Below are positions 23,830 to 33,363 of a stretch of DNA of 37,729 nucleotides, one piece after another. The notes under the pieces were generated by a model. The model saw nothing but the letters and a program-made list of their open reading frames with translations, searched no databases and was not told where the DNA came from. Location of the stretch: NCBI GenBank assembly GCA_017518975.1, contig JAFWTH010000108.1, positions 1 through 37,729 on the forward strand, read 5' to 3'. The stretch is from Clostridia bacterium. GTDB taxonomy: Bacteria; Bacillota; Clostridia; Oscillospirales; CAG-272. The position numbers were made by a program, and so were the translations under genes. Positions within the stretch are counted from its first letter, which is position 1. Each line of letters starts with the position of its first letter.

Positions 23830-24216
23830 TTATTTCTTGTCGTCTTTCTTAGAGTCTTTCGCGTCAAACTTCACGTCGACGAATCTGATCAAAGCCATCT
23901 CCGCGCCGTCACCGCGACGGGGACCAAGTTTATAAATCCTGGTGTAACCGCCGTTTCTGTCGGCATAACGGGGCGCAGTCACGTCAAAAAGTTTCGTGAC
24001 GACTTCCCTTTTGGTGATGTATGCAAGCGCCTGACGTTTTGCTGCAAGGGTGTTCTTCTTACCGAGCGTTACCATACGCTCAGCCATGGAACGAACTTCC
24101 TTCGCTCTCGTCACCGTCGTTTCGATCTGTTCGTTTTCGATCAGAAAAGTGACCATGCCGCGGAGCATTGCGTTTCTGTGCGCGGTCGGTCTGCCGAGTT
24201 TTCTTGTTCCTGGCAT
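23830..24216 (-). CDS. rplQ: 50S ribosomal protein L17
   Basis: This 128-residue protein of the large subunit sits near the peptide exit region. The start [18 protein letters not shown] is the L17 signature, and the C-terminus is lysine-rich. AAAGGAGG lies upstream of the ATG. It follows rpoA by 63 nt and closes the alpha part of the superoperon, with a strong terminator after it. Confidence 0.97.
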   Translation of the reverse strand: MPGTRKLGRPTAHRNAMLRGMVTFLIENEQIETTVTRAKEVRSMAERMVTLGKKNTLAAKRQALAYITKREVVTKLFDVTAPRYADRNGGYTRIYKLGPRRGDGAEMALIRFVDVKFDAKDSKKDDKK

Positions 24217-24279
24217 TGTTCTGTCCTCCTTTTGCTAAAGTTTGTCTTCCCCGTTCCGGGGAGCGCCCGCCTCACGCTC

Positions 24280-25251
24280 TTACTCTTCCTCTTTCTTGAG
24301 TTCGAGTCCGAGGGCGGCAAGCTTCGTCATGACTTCCTCCAGCGATTTCTTACCGAGGTTTCTGACTTTCATCATATCCTCTTCGGTCTTTCCGATAAGA
24401 TCCTCGACCGTGTCGATGCCCGCACGCTTCAAGCAGTTGAAGCTTCTGACAGACATGTCAAGCTCCTCAATGGTCATCTCAAGGACTTTCTCTTTGATAG
24501 TCTCTTCGCGCTCGATCATGATCTCCGCGTTCTTCGCCTCGTCTGACAAATCGACAAACAAGTTGAGATGTTCGTTGAGTATCTTGGCTGCAAGAGAAAT
24601 CGCTTCCTTCGCGAGTATCACGCCGTTCGTGAGAACTTCGAGCGTCAGCTTGTCGAAATCGGTGCTGCTTCCGACTCTGGTGTTCTGAACGGTATAGTTG
24701 ACGTGATAAACGGGAGTGTAGTTGGAATCTGTGAAGATGGTGCCGATCGGAGCCTGAACGCCCGCGTTGTTCTCGAGATACGCCTGTTTGTTGTATTCGC
24801 TGGAAACGTACCCTCTGCCGTGGTCGAAAGTGATCTCCATATAGAATCTCACGTTCTCGCCTACGGTGCAGATGTGATGCTCGGGGTTAAGGATCTCGAT
24901 ATCGGCGTCGGTCTTAATGTCTTCCGCGGTGATCTCACGCTCGCCCGTCGTATCGATTATGACCGTCTTGGATCCTTCTGCGAACAGTTTCGCAACTATT
25001 CCCTTGACGTTCAGAACGATCTCGGGCACGTCCTCAACGATCCCGGGGATCGTGGAGATCTCGTGAAGAACACCGTCTATTTTGATTCGTGAAACCGCAA
25101 CGCCGGGAAGTGAGTTGATCAGAACTCGGCGGAGCGATATCCCGAGGGTGACGCCGTAGCCTCTTTCAAGGGGCTCGATGATAAACTTTCCGCTTTTACC
25201 ATCGTCGCTCATATCTATCGTCGCAATATTCGGCTTCTCTATTTCTATCAT
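24280..25251 (-). CDS. rpoA: RNA polymerase alpha subunit
   Basis: This 323-residue protein has the usual two domains. The N-terminal assembly domain (about 1-235) includes [19 protein letters not shown], which starts dimerisation and beta/beta' binding. The C-terminal domain (about 255-315) contains [11 protein letters not shown] and NLGKKSLEE, the helices that contact UP elements and activators. An acidic linker joins them. AAGGAGGG precedes the ATG. The 101-nt gap after rpsD is the largest in this part of the operon, but no clear internal promoter is seen. Confidence 0.98.
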   Translation of the reverse strand: MIEIEKPNIATIDMSDDGKSGKFIIEPLERGYGVTLGISLRRVLINSLPGVAVSRIKIDGVLHEISTIPGIVEDVPEIVLNVKGIVAKLFAEGSKTVIIDTTGEREITAEDIKTDADIEILNPEHHICTVGENVRFYMEITFDHGRGYVSSEYNKQAYLENNAGVQAPIGTIFTDSNYTPVYHVNYTVQNTRVGSSTDFDKLTLEVLTNGVILAKEAISLAAKILNEHLNLFVDLSDEAKNAEIMIEREETIKEKVLEMTIEELDMSVRSFNCLKRAGIDTVEDLIGKTEEDMMKVRNLGKKSLEEVMTKLAALGLELKKEEE

Positions 25252-25352
25252 TAATAACCCTCCTTAATTTTTCGCACTATTCTCATGTCCGCGCCCCGGC
25301 AAAACGAGGCGCTCCGATTGCGGTGCATGCGCATCCCCCGCTTGTCAGGTTA

Positions 25353-25979
25353 TTATTTGGAGTAAAGCTCGATGATAAGCTGCTCTTCGAACGGGAAGTC
25401 AACGTCGTCCCTCTGCGGGTTCGCGACGACTTTCGCGGTGAGGCACTCATCATCAACGTCAAGCCACTTGGGTTTGATGACCGTATCGGCGGTCTCAAGG
25501 AGCCCTTTGAATTTTTCGAGCGATCTGCTGTCCTCTTTGAGCGCAACGACGTCGCCGACCTTAACGATGATAGACGGAATATTTGCTTTCTTACCGTTGA
25601 GCGTGAAGTGTCCGTGACGGACGAACTGACGCGCTTCCTTACGGCTGGAAGCAAGACCCATTCTGTAAACTACGTTGTCAAAACGTCTCTCGAGAAGGGA
25701 CAGAAGGTTTTCACCCGCAACGCCTTCCTGCTTGTCGGCTTTGACGTAGTAACCCTTGAACTGCTTTTCCTGTACGCCGTAGTAACGTCTTGCAGTCTGC
25801 TTTTCTCTCAGCTGGAGACCGTATTCCTTAACGTTCTTACGTCCCATGCCGTGCTGACCGGGAACAGTCGAGCGTCTGACGACGGCACACTTGTCACTGA
25901 GGCAGCGCTCGCCTTTGAGAAAGAGTTTTCTGCCCTCTCTGCGGCAAAGCTTGCAGGACGCGCCTGTATATCTTGCCAT
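25353..25979 (-). CDS. rpsD: 30S ribosomal protein S4
   Basis: S4 binds 16S rRNA early in small-subunit assembly and often represses its own operon. The 208-residue sequence begins MARYTGASCKLCRREGRKL, with two of the cysteines seen in zinc-type S4 proteins, and carries the S4 RNA-binding domain around residues 97-160 (ASSRKEARQFVRHGH). AGGAGG lies upstream. Here it stands between rpsK and rpoA, the common Gram-positive arrangement. Confidence 0.97.
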   Translation of the reverse strand: MARYTGASCKLCRREGRKLFLKGERCLSDKCAVVRRSTVPGQHGMGRKNVKEYGLQLREKQTARRYYGVQEKQFKGYYVKADKQEGVAGENLLSLLERRFDNVVYRMGLASSRKEARQFVRHGHFTLNGKKANIPSIIVKVGDVVALKEDSRSLEKFKGLLETADTVIKPKWLDVDDECLTAKVVANPQRDDVDFPFEEQLIIELYSK

Positions 25980-25997
25980 AACATTATCCTCCTGTTT

Positions 25998-26393
25998 TTA
26001 TACTCTTCTGCGTTTGGGCGGACGGCATCCGTTGTGGGGGATGGGAGTCACGTCCTTGATAAGAGTGATGTTGAGCCCAGCGGTCTGAAGTGCGCGGATA
26101 GCCGCCTCGCGTCCGTTACCGGGACCCTTGACGAAAACCTCGACAGTCTTCATACCGTGTTCCATTGCGCCCTTCGCTGCAGCCTCGGCTGCGGTCTGAG
26201 CGGCGTAAGGAGTGTTCTTTCTGGAGCCCTTGAAGCCCTGTGAACCGGACGACGACCACGCTACCGTGTTGCCAGCCACGTCGGTGATGGTGACGATAGT
26301 GTTGTTGAAAGTCGAGCGGATGTGGGCAGCGCCTTTTTCGATATTTTTTCTATCGCGGCGCTTTTTGATGGTTTTCTTTGCAACCTTAGCCAT
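25998..26393 (-). CDS. rpsK: 30S ribosomal protein S11
   Basis: This 131-residue platform protein lies near the E and P sites. [16 protein letters not shown] at about 24-39, a glycine/serine turn, and the C-terminal [13 protein letters not shown] are diagnostic. CAGGAG precedes the ATG and the gap to rpsM is 18 nt. Confidence 0.98.
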   Translation of the reverse strand: MAKVAKKTIKKRRDRKNIEKGAAHIRSTFNNTIVTITDVAGNTVAWSSSGSQGFKGSRKNTPYAAQTAAEAAAKGAMEHGMKTVEVFVKGPGNGREAAIRALQTAGLNITLIKDVTPIPHNGCRPPKRRRV

Positions 26394-26411
26394 TTGCTCT
26401 CCTGTCTCCTT

Positions 26412-26780
26412 TTACTTTTTCTTGTTGGCGATGGTCTTTGCGGGACCCTTTCTCGTTCTGGCGTTCGTCTTGGTCCTCTGTCCGCGAACGGGGAGACCCT
26501 TTCTGTGACGTATGCCGCGATAGCAGTTGATCTCAATAAGACGCTTGATGTTCAGGGCGACTTCACGGCGAAGTTCACCCTCAACTTTGTAGTTGGACTC
26601 AATCTCGTCACGGAGCTTCGCGATGTCGTCCTCGGTCAGGTCCTTCGCGCGGGTATCCGGGTTGATGCCGGTCTTCGCGAGGATATCCTGAGAACTTTTC
26701 AGACCGATGCCGTAGATGTAGGTCAGAGCATACTCGATCCGTTTGTTGTTCGGAATATCAACACCTGATATACGAGCCAT
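26412..26780 (-). CDS. rpsM: 30S ribosomal protein S13
   Basis: S13 sits at the head of the small subunit, contacts the P-site tRNA and forms the bridge to the large subunit. The 122 residues include [19 protein letters not shown] at the start, the [17 protein letters not shown] region, and a basic tail ending KKK that reaches toward tRNA. AGAGGTG lies upstream of the ATG. Confidence 0.98.
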   Translation of the reverse strand: MARISGVDIPNNKRIEYALTYIYGIGLKSSQDILAKTGINPDTRAKDLTEDDIAKLRDEIESNYKVEGELRREVALNIKRLIEINCYRGIRHRKGLPVRGQRTKTNARTRKGPAKTIANKKK

Positions 26781-26818
26781 TCTTTCGTTTCACCTCTTTC
26801 TCTTGAAAAATCAGGGGA

Positions 26819-26932
26819 TCAGCCCTGTCTCTGCTTGTGCTTCGGATTCTCACAGATCACCATGACTTTGCCATGGCGCTTGATGATCTTGCACTTGTCG
26901 CAAATTTTCTTTACGGAAGGTTTGACTTTCAC
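26819..26932 (-). CDS. rpmJ: 50S ribosomal protein L36
   Basis: This 37-residue protein begins [14 protein letters not shown] and holds a zinc-binding set: C11, C14, C27 and H32. That makes it the zinc-containing form of L36. The start is GTG, preceded by AGGTGG. It lies between infA and rpsM in the order typical of Gram-positive bacteria. Confidence 0.96.
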   Translation of the reverse strand: MKVKPSVKKICDKCKIIKRHGKVMVICENPKHKQRQG

Positions 26933-26975
26933 AGTAATTTCCACCTTTCTCGAGTTATCAGGAGAACCGGGGCGA

Positions 26976-27197
26976 TCAACCCTTCGTTCTCCATGTGATC
27001 CGTCCTTTTGTGGGGTCGTAGATCGATACTTCGATCTTTACGTTGTCACCGGGAAGGATCTTGATATAGTTCATTCTGAGTTTCCCGGAGATATGAGCGG
27101 TAACGATCATATCGTTGGGAAGCTTCACCTTGAAGGTGGCGTTGGGCAGCGCCTCAACGACCGTTCCCTCAAATTCGATAACGTCATCCTTTGGCAT
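26976..27197 (-). CDS. infA: Translation initiation factor IF-1
   Basis: IF-1 occupies the ribosomal A site during initiation. The 73-residue protein is one OB-fold: [17 protein letters not shown] and [11 protein letters not shown] are characteristic, with the C-terminal [17 protein letters not shown] lies about 11 nt before the ATG. It follows the KOW gene by 4 nt. Confidence 0.98.
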   Translation of the reverse strand: MPKDDVIEFEGTVVEALPNATFKVKLPNDMIVTAHISGKLRMNYIKILPGDNVKIEVSIYDPTKGRITWRTKG

Positions 27198-27201
27198 AAA
27201 A

Positions 27202-27549
27202 TCAATTCTCCCCGCCGCCTCTTTCCGGGCGACTAATCAAACTGCTCCCCGCCGCATTTTGCAGCGGATCGTATTTTCCGATCAGCTTCTTTATGAACCC
27301 GTCTGATGGTTCGTCGATGAGTTTTGCGAGTTCGTTCTCCGTGACGGCGCCTATCACCCTGAGGTGACGCACGTTCTTCCGCTTTCCCTTCGCGATTTTA
27401 CGAAGAGAACCGTCCGAAACCGCCGCCATGATTCTGCCCGCCTCTTCAGTCACGTCCGTGACGATGAATACGCGGCGTCTGTCGCGCCCCGCCGTCGATA
27501 CGACGACCGAGCCCGCCCGGAGAACTTCATTTGCGCTTTTTTCTTTCAT
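27202..27549 (-). CDS. KOW-domain RNA-binding protein
   Basis: This 115-residue protein has a KOW-like N-terminal segment ([19 protein letters not shown], about 10-28) similar to archaeal and eukaryotic L14e/L27e proteins, and a basic middle part. Genes like this occur between map and infA in many Clostridia. Its role on the ribosome is not established. The ATG overlaps the map stop by 4 nt and there is no separate ribosome binding site, so translation depends on coupling to map. Confidence 0.85.
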   Translation of the reverse strand: MKEKSANEVLRAGSVVVSTAGRDRRRVFIVTDVTEEAGRIMAAVSDGSLRKIAKGKRKNVRHLRVIGAVTENELAKLIDEPSDGFIKKLIGKYDPLQNAAGSSLISRPERGGGEN

Positions 27550-28295
27550 ATCTTCGTAAGAAACTCAACGCCGTTTTCCGTGATCGCCACGGTGTGCTCG
27601 TAGTGGGCTGACGGCTTTCCGTCACGGGTGACGACGGTCCAGCCGTCGTTCAACTCGCGAACTTCATATCCGCCCGCGTTGACCATCGGCTCTATCGCGA
27701 TCGTCATCCCACGGCAGAGGCGAAGACCTCTTCCGGCGACCCCGTAATTAGGTACGTTCGGGTCCTCGTGAAGTGCGGCGCCGACGCCGTGACCGACGTA
27801 TTTTCTCACGACTGAGAAACCGGCGGCTTCCACATATTCCTGCACGGCGTGCCCGACGTCGCCCAGACGGCCTCCGTCGATCGCTTTTGCCGCGCCGAGC
27901 TCGAAGGATTTCTTCGTCACTTCGATAAGACGTCTTTTCTCATCGGAGATCCTTCCGACCGCGAAAGTGTTCGCGCTGTCGCCGTGGAACCCGTCCTTGA
28001 GCGCGCCGACGTCGATCTTGACGATGTCGCCCTCTTTCAGAACGCGTTCACCCGACGGTATGCCGTGGATGACCTCCTCATTGAGAGATATGCATGCGCT
28101 TGCGGGAAATCCGCCGTATCCGAGGAACGACGGACGAGCCCCGCATTTTTCGATGTGGTGACGGATGATATCGTCAAGGTGTTTCGTGGTGACGCCTTCG
28201 CGCACCGCCTCGCCCGCAAGAGCGAGGGCCTCGCCGGTTATCCGACCCGCCACCCTCATCTTTTTCAACTGTTCGGAATTCTTGATAATGATCAT
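27546..28295 (-). CDS. map: Type I methionine aminopeptidase
   Basis: This 249-residue enzyme removes the initiator methionine from new proteins. IDVGALKDGFHGDSANTF carries the two aspartate ligands, GHGVGAALHEDPNVPNY the histidine ligand region, and TIAIEPMVN and HYEHTVAI the remaining acidic and histidine residues. It lacks an N-terminal SH3 extension, as usual for this class. AGGGCAG lies upstream of the ATG. It is coupled by overlap to the KOW gene. Confidence 0.97.
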   Translation of the reverse strand: MIIIKNSEQLKKMRVAGRITGEALALAGEAVREGVTTKHLDDIIRHHIEKCGARPSFLGYGGFPASACISLNEEVIHGIPSGERVLKEGDIVKIDVGALKDGFHGDSANTFAVGRISDEKRRLIEVTKKSFELGAAKAIDGGRLGDVGHAVQEYVEAAGFSVVRKYVGHGVGAALHEDPNVPNYGVAGRGLRLCRGMTIAIEPMVNAGGYEVRELNDGWTVVTRDGKPSAHYEHTVAITENGVEFLTKI

Positions 28296-28346
28296 ACTAT
28301 TCTGCCCTGCTTTTCCGACTTTGCCGACTTTTTCAGAAAATCGGCG

Positions 28347-28988
28347 TCAGCCCTCGAGGGCTTCGGCAGTCAATCTTGTCGTATCCTCAAGTTTTTCCTG
28401 ACCGATGACGATCTTGAGTTTGCCGCGTTCATCATAGAACTTCTTGAGAGGTTCGGTCTGATCGTGATAAACATTGAGCCGCGATGCGACGACTTCGGGA
28501 TCGTCGTCGGCGCGCCTCGTGAGAGGTTCGCCGCAGCGGCACGTCTCGCCGTTCGGAGAAGGTTTGTACTTGACGTGGAAGGTGGCTCCGCAGGCGCGGC
28601 AAACGCGTCGTCCGGACATCCTGTCCATGATATCCTCGTCCGAAACCTCGATCGAGATAACGTCTGTAATCTCGACGCCGAGACGTTCGAGCGCCTCAGC
28701 CTGAGGAACCGTCCTCGGAAAACCGTCGAGGATGAATCCGCCTTTGCAGTCTTCCTTTGAGAGTCTTTCCTTGATGATCTCTATCACGACTTCGTCGGGG
28801 ACGAGGTCGCCGCGATCGGTGTACTCCTTGACCTTCTTACCCATCTCGGAGCCTGAGGCAATCGCCGCGCGTATGATCGCGCCGGTCGAGATGGCGGGGA
28901 TGGAGTACTTCTCGGAAATGATCTCTGCCTGCGTTCCCTTTCCGGCGCCGGGAGCGCCGAGAAGGATGAGATTTATTTTTCTTGCCAT
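28347..28988 (-). CDS. adk: Adenylate kinase
   Basis: Adenylate kinase balances ATP, ADP and AMP. The P-loop GAPGAGKGTQ lies at about 11-20, DGFPRTVPQAE binds AMP, and the lid (about 125-160) has CRAC and CRC cysteines of the zinc-binding type common in Gram-positive enzymes. The second pair has one residue between the cysteines instead of two, so metal binding may be altered. At 213 residues it is full length. It lies between secY and map as usual. Confidence 0.97.
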   Translation of the reverse strand: MARKINLILLGAPGAGKGTQAEIISEKYSIPAISTGAIIRAAIASGSEMGKKVKEYTDRGDLVPDEVVIEIIKERLSKEDCKGGFILDGFPRTVPQAEALERLGVEITDVISIEVSDEDIMDRMSGRRVCRACGATFHVKYKPSPNGETCRCGEPLTRRADDDPEVVASRLNVYHDQTEPLKKFYDERGKLKIVIGQEKLEDTTRLTAEALEG

Positions 28989-29003
28989 AATTTCCGTCCC
29001 CGC

Positions 29004-30332
29004 TTATTCAAGGAAGCCCTTGTAGTGTCTCATCGTCATCTGAGCTTCGATCTCGCGGATCGTTTCAAGGACGACGCCGACCACGATTATGATCGAAGAG
29101 CCGCCGAATGCGATCGAGCTGAGAGCTCCGCTGGACGCGACGTTGGCGATGAGCGGAAGTACCGCTACGACAGCCAGACACAGAGCGCCGATAAACGTAA
29201 CGCGGGAGAGTACCTTTTTGATATACTCAGCCGTCGGGCGACCCGGACGGATACCGGGAATGAAGCCACCCTGCGACTTGATATTGTTGGATACCTCGAC
29301 GGGATCGAAGGATATCGCAATATAGAAGTACGAGAACGCGACGATCAGCACGAGAGTCAGAAGCGCGTAGAACCAGCTTCCGGCGTCGAACAGATTAAGG
29401 AATCCTTTCCAGAATCCGCTCTTCGGCGTACCCGTAAACATCGCGATCGTCTGGGGAACGGTGATGATGGAGTTGGCGAAGATGATCGGCATAACGCCGG
29501 TCATATTGACCTTGATCGGCAGATTGGAGTTCTGCCCGCCGTACATCTTTCTTCCCACGACTTTCTTCGCGTACTGGACGGGAAGACGTCTCTCGGAATT
29601 GGTCATCCAAACGATGAACGCGATCATCGCGACAGCCGCGATGAGTCCGACAACCGCGATGATGATGCCGACCCACTGAGGGATCGTTGCGGTTTCACCG
29701 CTCGCAGTCGTGTAGGTGGACGTACCTCTTACGTAGTTGATAATGCCGCTTACGATCGCGGGACCGCGAGAAATGATGTTGGCAAAGAGGATTATTGAGA
29801 TACCGTTTCCGATACCGTTCTCATTGATCTTCTCAGCCAGCCACATGACCAGTGCGGAACCGGCGCAGTAGCTCGCGATGATGACTATCATCGGGAACCA
29901 GCCCGTGTCGGTGATGACGCCCTGCGATTTCAGCAGCTGATAGTAGCCGAAAGCGGAAATGAGCGCCAGAGCGACGGTCGTGTATCTCGTGATCTGGTTG
30001 ATCTTTTTCTTACCCTCTTCACCCTCTTTGGAGAGCCTTTCCAGTGCGGGAATGGCAACGCAGAGGAGCTGAAGGATAATGGATGCCGTGATGTACGGCT
30101 GGATGCCGAGAGCGAAGATCGTCGCTCTTGACAGCGCGTTACCTGACAGAATGTTCAGATACTGGAAAACTGATCCGGACATCTGAGACGCCAGGTTGTT
30201 GATCGCATTCGCGTCCATATAGGGGACGGGAAGCGCGGTACCGATCCTGTAAATGAAGACTATGAGCAGCGTATAAAGAATCTTCTTTCTCAGATCGGCA
30301 AGCTTCCATGCGTTTTTAATGGTCTGAAACAC
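29004..30332 (-). CDS. secY: Protein translocase subunit SecY
   Basis: SecY forms the channel through which proteins cross or enter the membrane. The 442-residue sequence has ten hydrophobic segments, the plug/TM2 region LSGNALSRATIFALGI, and the conserved cytoplasmic loop SQGGFIPGIRPGRPT near residue 350 that contacts SecA and ribosomes. The start is GTG at 30332, immediately after the rplO stop, with GAGGTGG inside the end of rplO, so translation is coupled. Confidence 0.98.
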   Translation of the reverse strand: MFQTIKNAWKLADLRKKILYTLLIVFIYRIGTALPVPYMDANAINNLASQMSGSVFQYLNILSGNALSRATIFALGIQPYITASIILQLLCVAIPALERLSKEGEEGKKKINQITRYTTVALALISAFGYYQLLKSQGVITDTGWFPMIVIIASYCAGSALVMWLAEKINENGIGNGISIILFANIISRGPAIVSGIINYVRGTSTYTTASGETATIPQWVGIIIAVVGLIAAVAMIAFIVWMTNSERRLPVQYAKKVVGRKMYGGQNSNLPIKVNMTGVMPIIFANSIITVPQTIAMFTGTPKSGFWKGFLNLFDAGSWFYALLTLVLIVAFSYFYIAISFDPVEVSNNIKSQGGFIPGIRPGRPTAEYIKKVLSRVTFIGALCLAVVAVLPLIANVASSGALSSIAFGGSSIIIVVGVVLETIREIEAQMTMRHYKGFLE

Positions 30333-30776
30333 TTATACCACCTCGGCCTTTCCACCGGCAGCCTCGATCTTCTCTTTCGCACTCGCGGAAAAGACCGACG
30401 CCTCAACGGTTATTTTCTTGCCGATTTCGCCGTTACCGAGTATTTTGAGCCCGTCCAGTGGTTTGTCGATAATGCCCTTCTCCATCAGAACGCTGAGATT
30501 CACAGTCTCTCCGTCGGAAAAACGGTCGTTCAGCGTTTTGACATTGACGATGGCGTAATTCTTTGCAAAACGGTTCTTGAACCCTCTCTTCGGAAGTTTC
30601 CGGTACAGAGGGAGCTGGCCGCCTTCGAATCCCGGACGGACGCCGCCGCCGGAACGGGCGTTCTGACCCTTGTGTCCCTTGCCTGCGGTCTTGCCGTTTC
30701 CGGAACCCGGGCCTCTGCCCTTGCGCCATGCCTTTTTCGCGGAACCCGGAGCGGGTGACAGTTCATGGAGCTTCAT
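30333..30776 (-). CDS. rplO: 50S ribosomal protein L15
   Basis: L15 helps late assembly of the large subunit. The 147 residues begin [15 protein letters not shown], followed by the glycine/arginine-rich arm (about 18-50) that threads into 23S rRNA. I chose ATG 30776, which has AAGGAGG just upstream; the open frame continues 11 codons further without support. It abuts secY with no gap. Confidence 0.97.
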   Translation of the reverse strand: MKLHELSPAPGSAKKAWRKGRGPGSGNGKTAGKGHKGQNARSGGGVRPGFEGGQLPLYRKLPKRGFKNRFAKNYAIVNVKTLNDRFSDGETVNLSVLMEKGIIDKPLDGLKILGNGEIGKKITVEASVFSASAKEKIEAAGGKAEVV

Positions 30777-30809
30777 CTTTGATCCTCCTTCTCTTAGTAA
30801 TTGAGGCAA

Positions 30810-30989
30810 TTAAGCCTTTTCGACGGTCACAAGGTGCGAGATGACCTTGACTTTACCGTCGATGACCGGACCTGCCTCATGAATGATCGAATCGCCGATT
30901 TTACGGAGGCCGAGAGATTTTGCGGTCGCCCTCTGTGCGGGCTTAGACGCGATAAGGCTCTTTACGAGAGTAACTTTTACGTTTTCCAT
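30810..30989 (-). CDS. rpmD: 50S ribosomal protein L30
   Basis: This 59-residue protein (MENVKVTLVKSLIASKPAQR at the start, SLGLRKIGDS in the middle) is the short bacterial form of L30. AGGAGG precedes the ATG. It lies between rpsE and rplO, its standard place in the spc operon. Confidence 0.95.
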   Translation of the reverse strand: MENVKVTLVKSLIASKPAQRATAKSLGLRKIGDSIIHEAGPVIDGKVKVISHLVTVEKA

Positions 30990-31004
30990 TATCGTCTACC
31001 TCCT

Positions 31005-31508
31005 TTAACCCCTGACCTGCTCCGTGCTGATTCCGCGGGTCTTTGCGACCTGCTCGACGGTTCTCAGACTGCCAAGTCCCTCGAATGTCGCCTTGACGAC
31101 GTTGACGGGATTGTTGGATCTGAGGCATTTGCTTCTGATGTTCTTGATACCCGCAAGCTCAAGAACGATACGGACCGTCTTGCCCGCGATGATACCGGTA
31201 CCTTTTGCGGCAGGCTTAAGAAGAACCTTGCCCGCGCCGAACTCGCCGAGAACCTCGTGAGGTATCGTCGTGTCGCGCATAGATACTTCGATCATATTTT
31301 TCTTGGCATCCTCGATGCCCTTGCGGATGGCTTCGGGAACCTCGGCGGCTTTGCCGAGACCGTAGCCGACGTGACCGTTTTCATCTCCGACCACCATAAG
31401 GGCGGCGAAGCGCTGGATACGACCGCCTTTGACGGTCTTCGATACACGGTTCACTACGACGAGCTTTTCCTTGAGGTCAAGCTCCTCGGGATTGAAATTT
31501 CTTAACAT
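31005..31508 (-). CDS. rpsE: 30S ribosomal protein S5
   Basis: S5 takes part in decoding accuracy and in mRNA unwinding at the entry tunnel. In these 167 residues the double-stranded RNA-binding part (about 10-75) includes [14 protein letters not shown] and [14 protein letters not shown], and the C-terminal domain has [15 protein letters not shown] and [16 protein letters not shown] lies upstream. A 79-nt gap separates it from rplR. Confidence 0.98.
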   Translation of the reverse strand: MLRNFNPEELDLKEKLVVVNRVSKTVKGGRIQRFAALMVVGDENGHVGYGLGKAAEVPEAIRKGIEDAKKNMIEVSMRDTTIPHEVLGEFGAGKVLLKPAAKGTGIIAGKTVRIVLELAGIKNIRSKCLRSNNPVNVVKATFEGLGSLRTVEQVAKTRGISTEQVRG

Positions 31509-31587
31509 CTTATTCTCCTTGGAAATGTTTAATTGTTGATTAAACAGTGTACAAACCGGCCTTCCGGCTCAGGCTGCGCACGTCGGA

Positions 31588-31947
31588 TCAGAACTTGAGT
31601 CCGCCCTCGCGCGCGCCGCTTGCCAGCTCCGATACACGCCCGTGATAGATGTATCCTCCGCGGTCAAAGACGACCGTTTCGATTCCTTTTGCCAGAGCGC
31701 GTTCTGCGATCTTAGCGCCGACTTTTTTCGCCGCTTCCTTATTGCTTCCGATCCCCTCGAAACCCTTTTCGCTCGAGGACGCCGCGCAGAGGACTACGCC
31801 GTTTTCATCGTCGATGATCTGAGCGTAGATGTGCGCGTTGGAACGGTAGACGCCAAGGCGGGGAAGATCAGCGGTACCGCTGATCTTAGCGCGGACACGT
31901 ACGTGTCTTTTAAGGCGCTGAATGTTTTTATCTCTCTTGTTTACCAT
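31588..31947 (-). CDS. rplR: 50S ribosomal protein L18
   Basis: L18 brings 5S rRNA into the large subunit together with L5. These 119 residues show a basic N-terminal arm, [18 protein letters not shown] near 30-47, and the ending [12 protein letters not shown] with GLKF. AGGAGGG precedes the ATG. Confidence 0.97.
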   Translation of the reverse strand: MVNKRDKNIQRLKRHVRVRAKISGTADLPRLGVYRSNAHIYAQIIDDENGVVLCAASSSEKGFEGIGSNKEAAKKVGAKIAERALAKGIETVVFDRGGYIYHGRVSELASGAREGGLKF

Positions 31948-31963
31948 TTGACGTCCCTCCTAA

Positions 31964-32503
31964 TTACTTACCGGTCTTACCGGCCTTACGGCGGATGTGC
32001 TCGTTTTCATACTTGACACCCTTTCCGAGGTACGGTTCCGGAGGTCTCTTGGAGCGGATCTCCGCGGCGATCTGTCCGCAAACCTGCTTGTCGTAGCTGT
32101 TGACGATGATCGTGTTCTGATCGGGAACGTCGAACTTCACAAGGTCGGACTCCTCAAAGTAGATCGGGTGAGAGTGACCGAGGTTGAGGACCAGACGGTT
32201 CCCTTCCTTCGCCGCTCTGTAACCGACGCCGACGATCTGAAGCTTCTTCGAGAATCCCTCGGACACGCCGACGACCATATTGTTGATGATCGTTCTCGTC
32301 ATGCCGTGGAGTGAACGGTGTTCCTTCGCGTCGTCGGGACGGGTGACGGTAACGACCGCTCCGTCTACCTTGACGGTCATGGAGTGGGGAGCGTCAAAAT
32401 TGAGCTCGCCCTTCGGGCCCTTGACAGTGACGTGGTTTGCCTCGTCAACGTTTACGGTGACGCCCGCGGGAACGGTAATGGGTGCTCTTCCTATTCTTGA
32501 CAT
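31964..32503 (-). CDS. rplF: 50S ribosomal protein L6
   Basis: L6 lies near the factor-binding site of the large subunit. The 179 residues start MSRIGRAPITVPAGV and hold two similar domains. The C-terminal signature RSKRPPEPYLGKGVKY is intact. AAGGGGG lies upstream. Gaps to rpsH and rplR are 17 and 16 nt. Confidence 0.98.
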   Translation of the reverse strand: MSRIGRAPITVPAGVTVNVDEANHVTVKGPKGELNFDAPHSMTVKVDGAVVTVTRPDDAKEHRSLHGMTRTIINNMVVGVSEGFSKKLQIVGVGYRAAKEGNRLVLNLGHSHPIYFEESDLVKFDVPDQNTIIVNSYDKQVCGQIAAEIRSKRPPEPYLGKGVKYENEHIRRKAGKTGK

Positions 32504-32520
32504 CAGTGCGACCCCCTTCC

Positions 32521-32919
32521 TTACCAGACAAAGGCGAGAATCTCGCCGCCGACGTGTTCGCGTCTGGCTTCTTTGTCGGTCATGATACCCTTGGACGTGG
32601 ATACGATGGCGATACCGAGGCCGCCGAGGACCTTCGGCATATCATCGCAGTTAGAATAAATTCTGAGACCCGGCTTCGAAATACGGCGAAGACCGTGGAT
32701 GACCGCTTTCTTGCCCGTTTCGTACTTAAGAGCGACTCTGATGACACCCTGCTTGCCGTCATCGATCACCTGAACGCCCTTGATGTAGCCCTCGTGGAGA
32801 AGAATGTCCGCGATCTGCTTCTTCATGTTGGACGCCGGGATGTCGACAGTCTCGTGCTTTGCGCTGCTTGCGTTTCTGATTCTTGTCAGCATATCCGCAA
32901 TAACGTCTGAAATCTGCAT
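32521..32919 (-). CDS. rpsH: 30S ribosomal protein S8
   Basis: S8 binds the central domain of 16S rRNA and in E. coli represses the spc operon. In these 132 residues the N-terminal part has [19 protein letters not shown] and the C-terminal part [19 protein letters not shown], its RNA-contact site. AGGAGG precedes the ATG. The 168-nt gap before it contains several short inverted repeats and no credible gene, so a translational control site there is possible. Confidence 0.98.
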   Translation of the reverse strand: MQISDVIADMLTRIRNASSAKHETVDIPASNMKKQIADILLHEGYIKGVQVIDDGKQGVIRVALKYETGKKAVIHGLRRISKPGLRIYSNCDDMPKVLGGLGIAIVSTSKGIMTDKEARREHVGGEILAFVW

Positions 32920-33087
32920 TATTTTTTCCTCCTGTCATGCAAGTTAATCTTGCTGCCGGTGTGAAACCGGCCGCTCGCCGACGGTTAAACCCGAAAGTTT
33001 CCTATCGGCGCGGAACTGCGGAGTCGGGACTCCGTCCCATACCGCTGCCTTCCGGCTGAAAACCGGCCGGCACTTCTCCTCCCGCTC

Positions 33088-33273
33088 TTACCAGGACGCT
33101 TTTCTGACGCCGGGGATCTCTCCCTTGTAGGCAAGCTCTCTGAAGCAGATACGGCAAATACCGTATTTGCGGAGATAGGCGTGAGGTCTGCCGCAGATCT
33201 TGCAGCGATTGTATTCTCTGGTAGAGAATTTCTGCTTCTTCTGCTGCTTGTTGATCATCGCTTTTTTAGCCAT
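33088..33273 (-). CDS. rpsN: 30S ribosomal protein S14, zinc-binding type
   Basis: This 61-residue short S14 carries a zinc site formed by CKIC and CRIC pairs separated by 12 residues. It ends [11 protein letters not shown] as is usual. No ribosome binding site lies at normal distance: AAAGG is about 15 nt away. A possible 20-codon basic frame starting at 33335 ends TAATG, overlapping the rpsN start. Coupling to it would explain translation, but that frame also lacks a clear site. Confidence 0.95.
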   Translation of the reverse strand: MAKKAMINKQQKKQKFSTREYNRCKICGRPHAYLRKYGICRICFRELAYKGEIPGVRKASW

Positions 33274-33363
33274 TATGAATGATCCATGCCTTTCTTTTTA
33301 AGCTTGGCGCGGCGACGCCGCGCATTCTTCTTCATACCGCGGACGCTGCCGCGGCGCGTTACG
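33274..33363 (-). promoter_or_regulatory. Palindrome-rich leader between rplE and rpsN
   Basis: CCGCGG at 33337-33342 and 33349-33354 forms a stem, and GCGCGGCG at 33307-33314 pairs perfectly with 33316-33323. Both are in the short gap before rpsN, which lacks a well-placed ribosome binding site. They may hide or present the start region. No T-tract follows, so they are not terminators. Confidence 0.4.

Noticed and set aside
32920..33087. Possible small gene starting with GTG after GGAGGAG in the rpsN-rpsH gap
   Set aside because: The frame has only about 23 codons and no similarity, and the stretch is better explained as a structured spacer.
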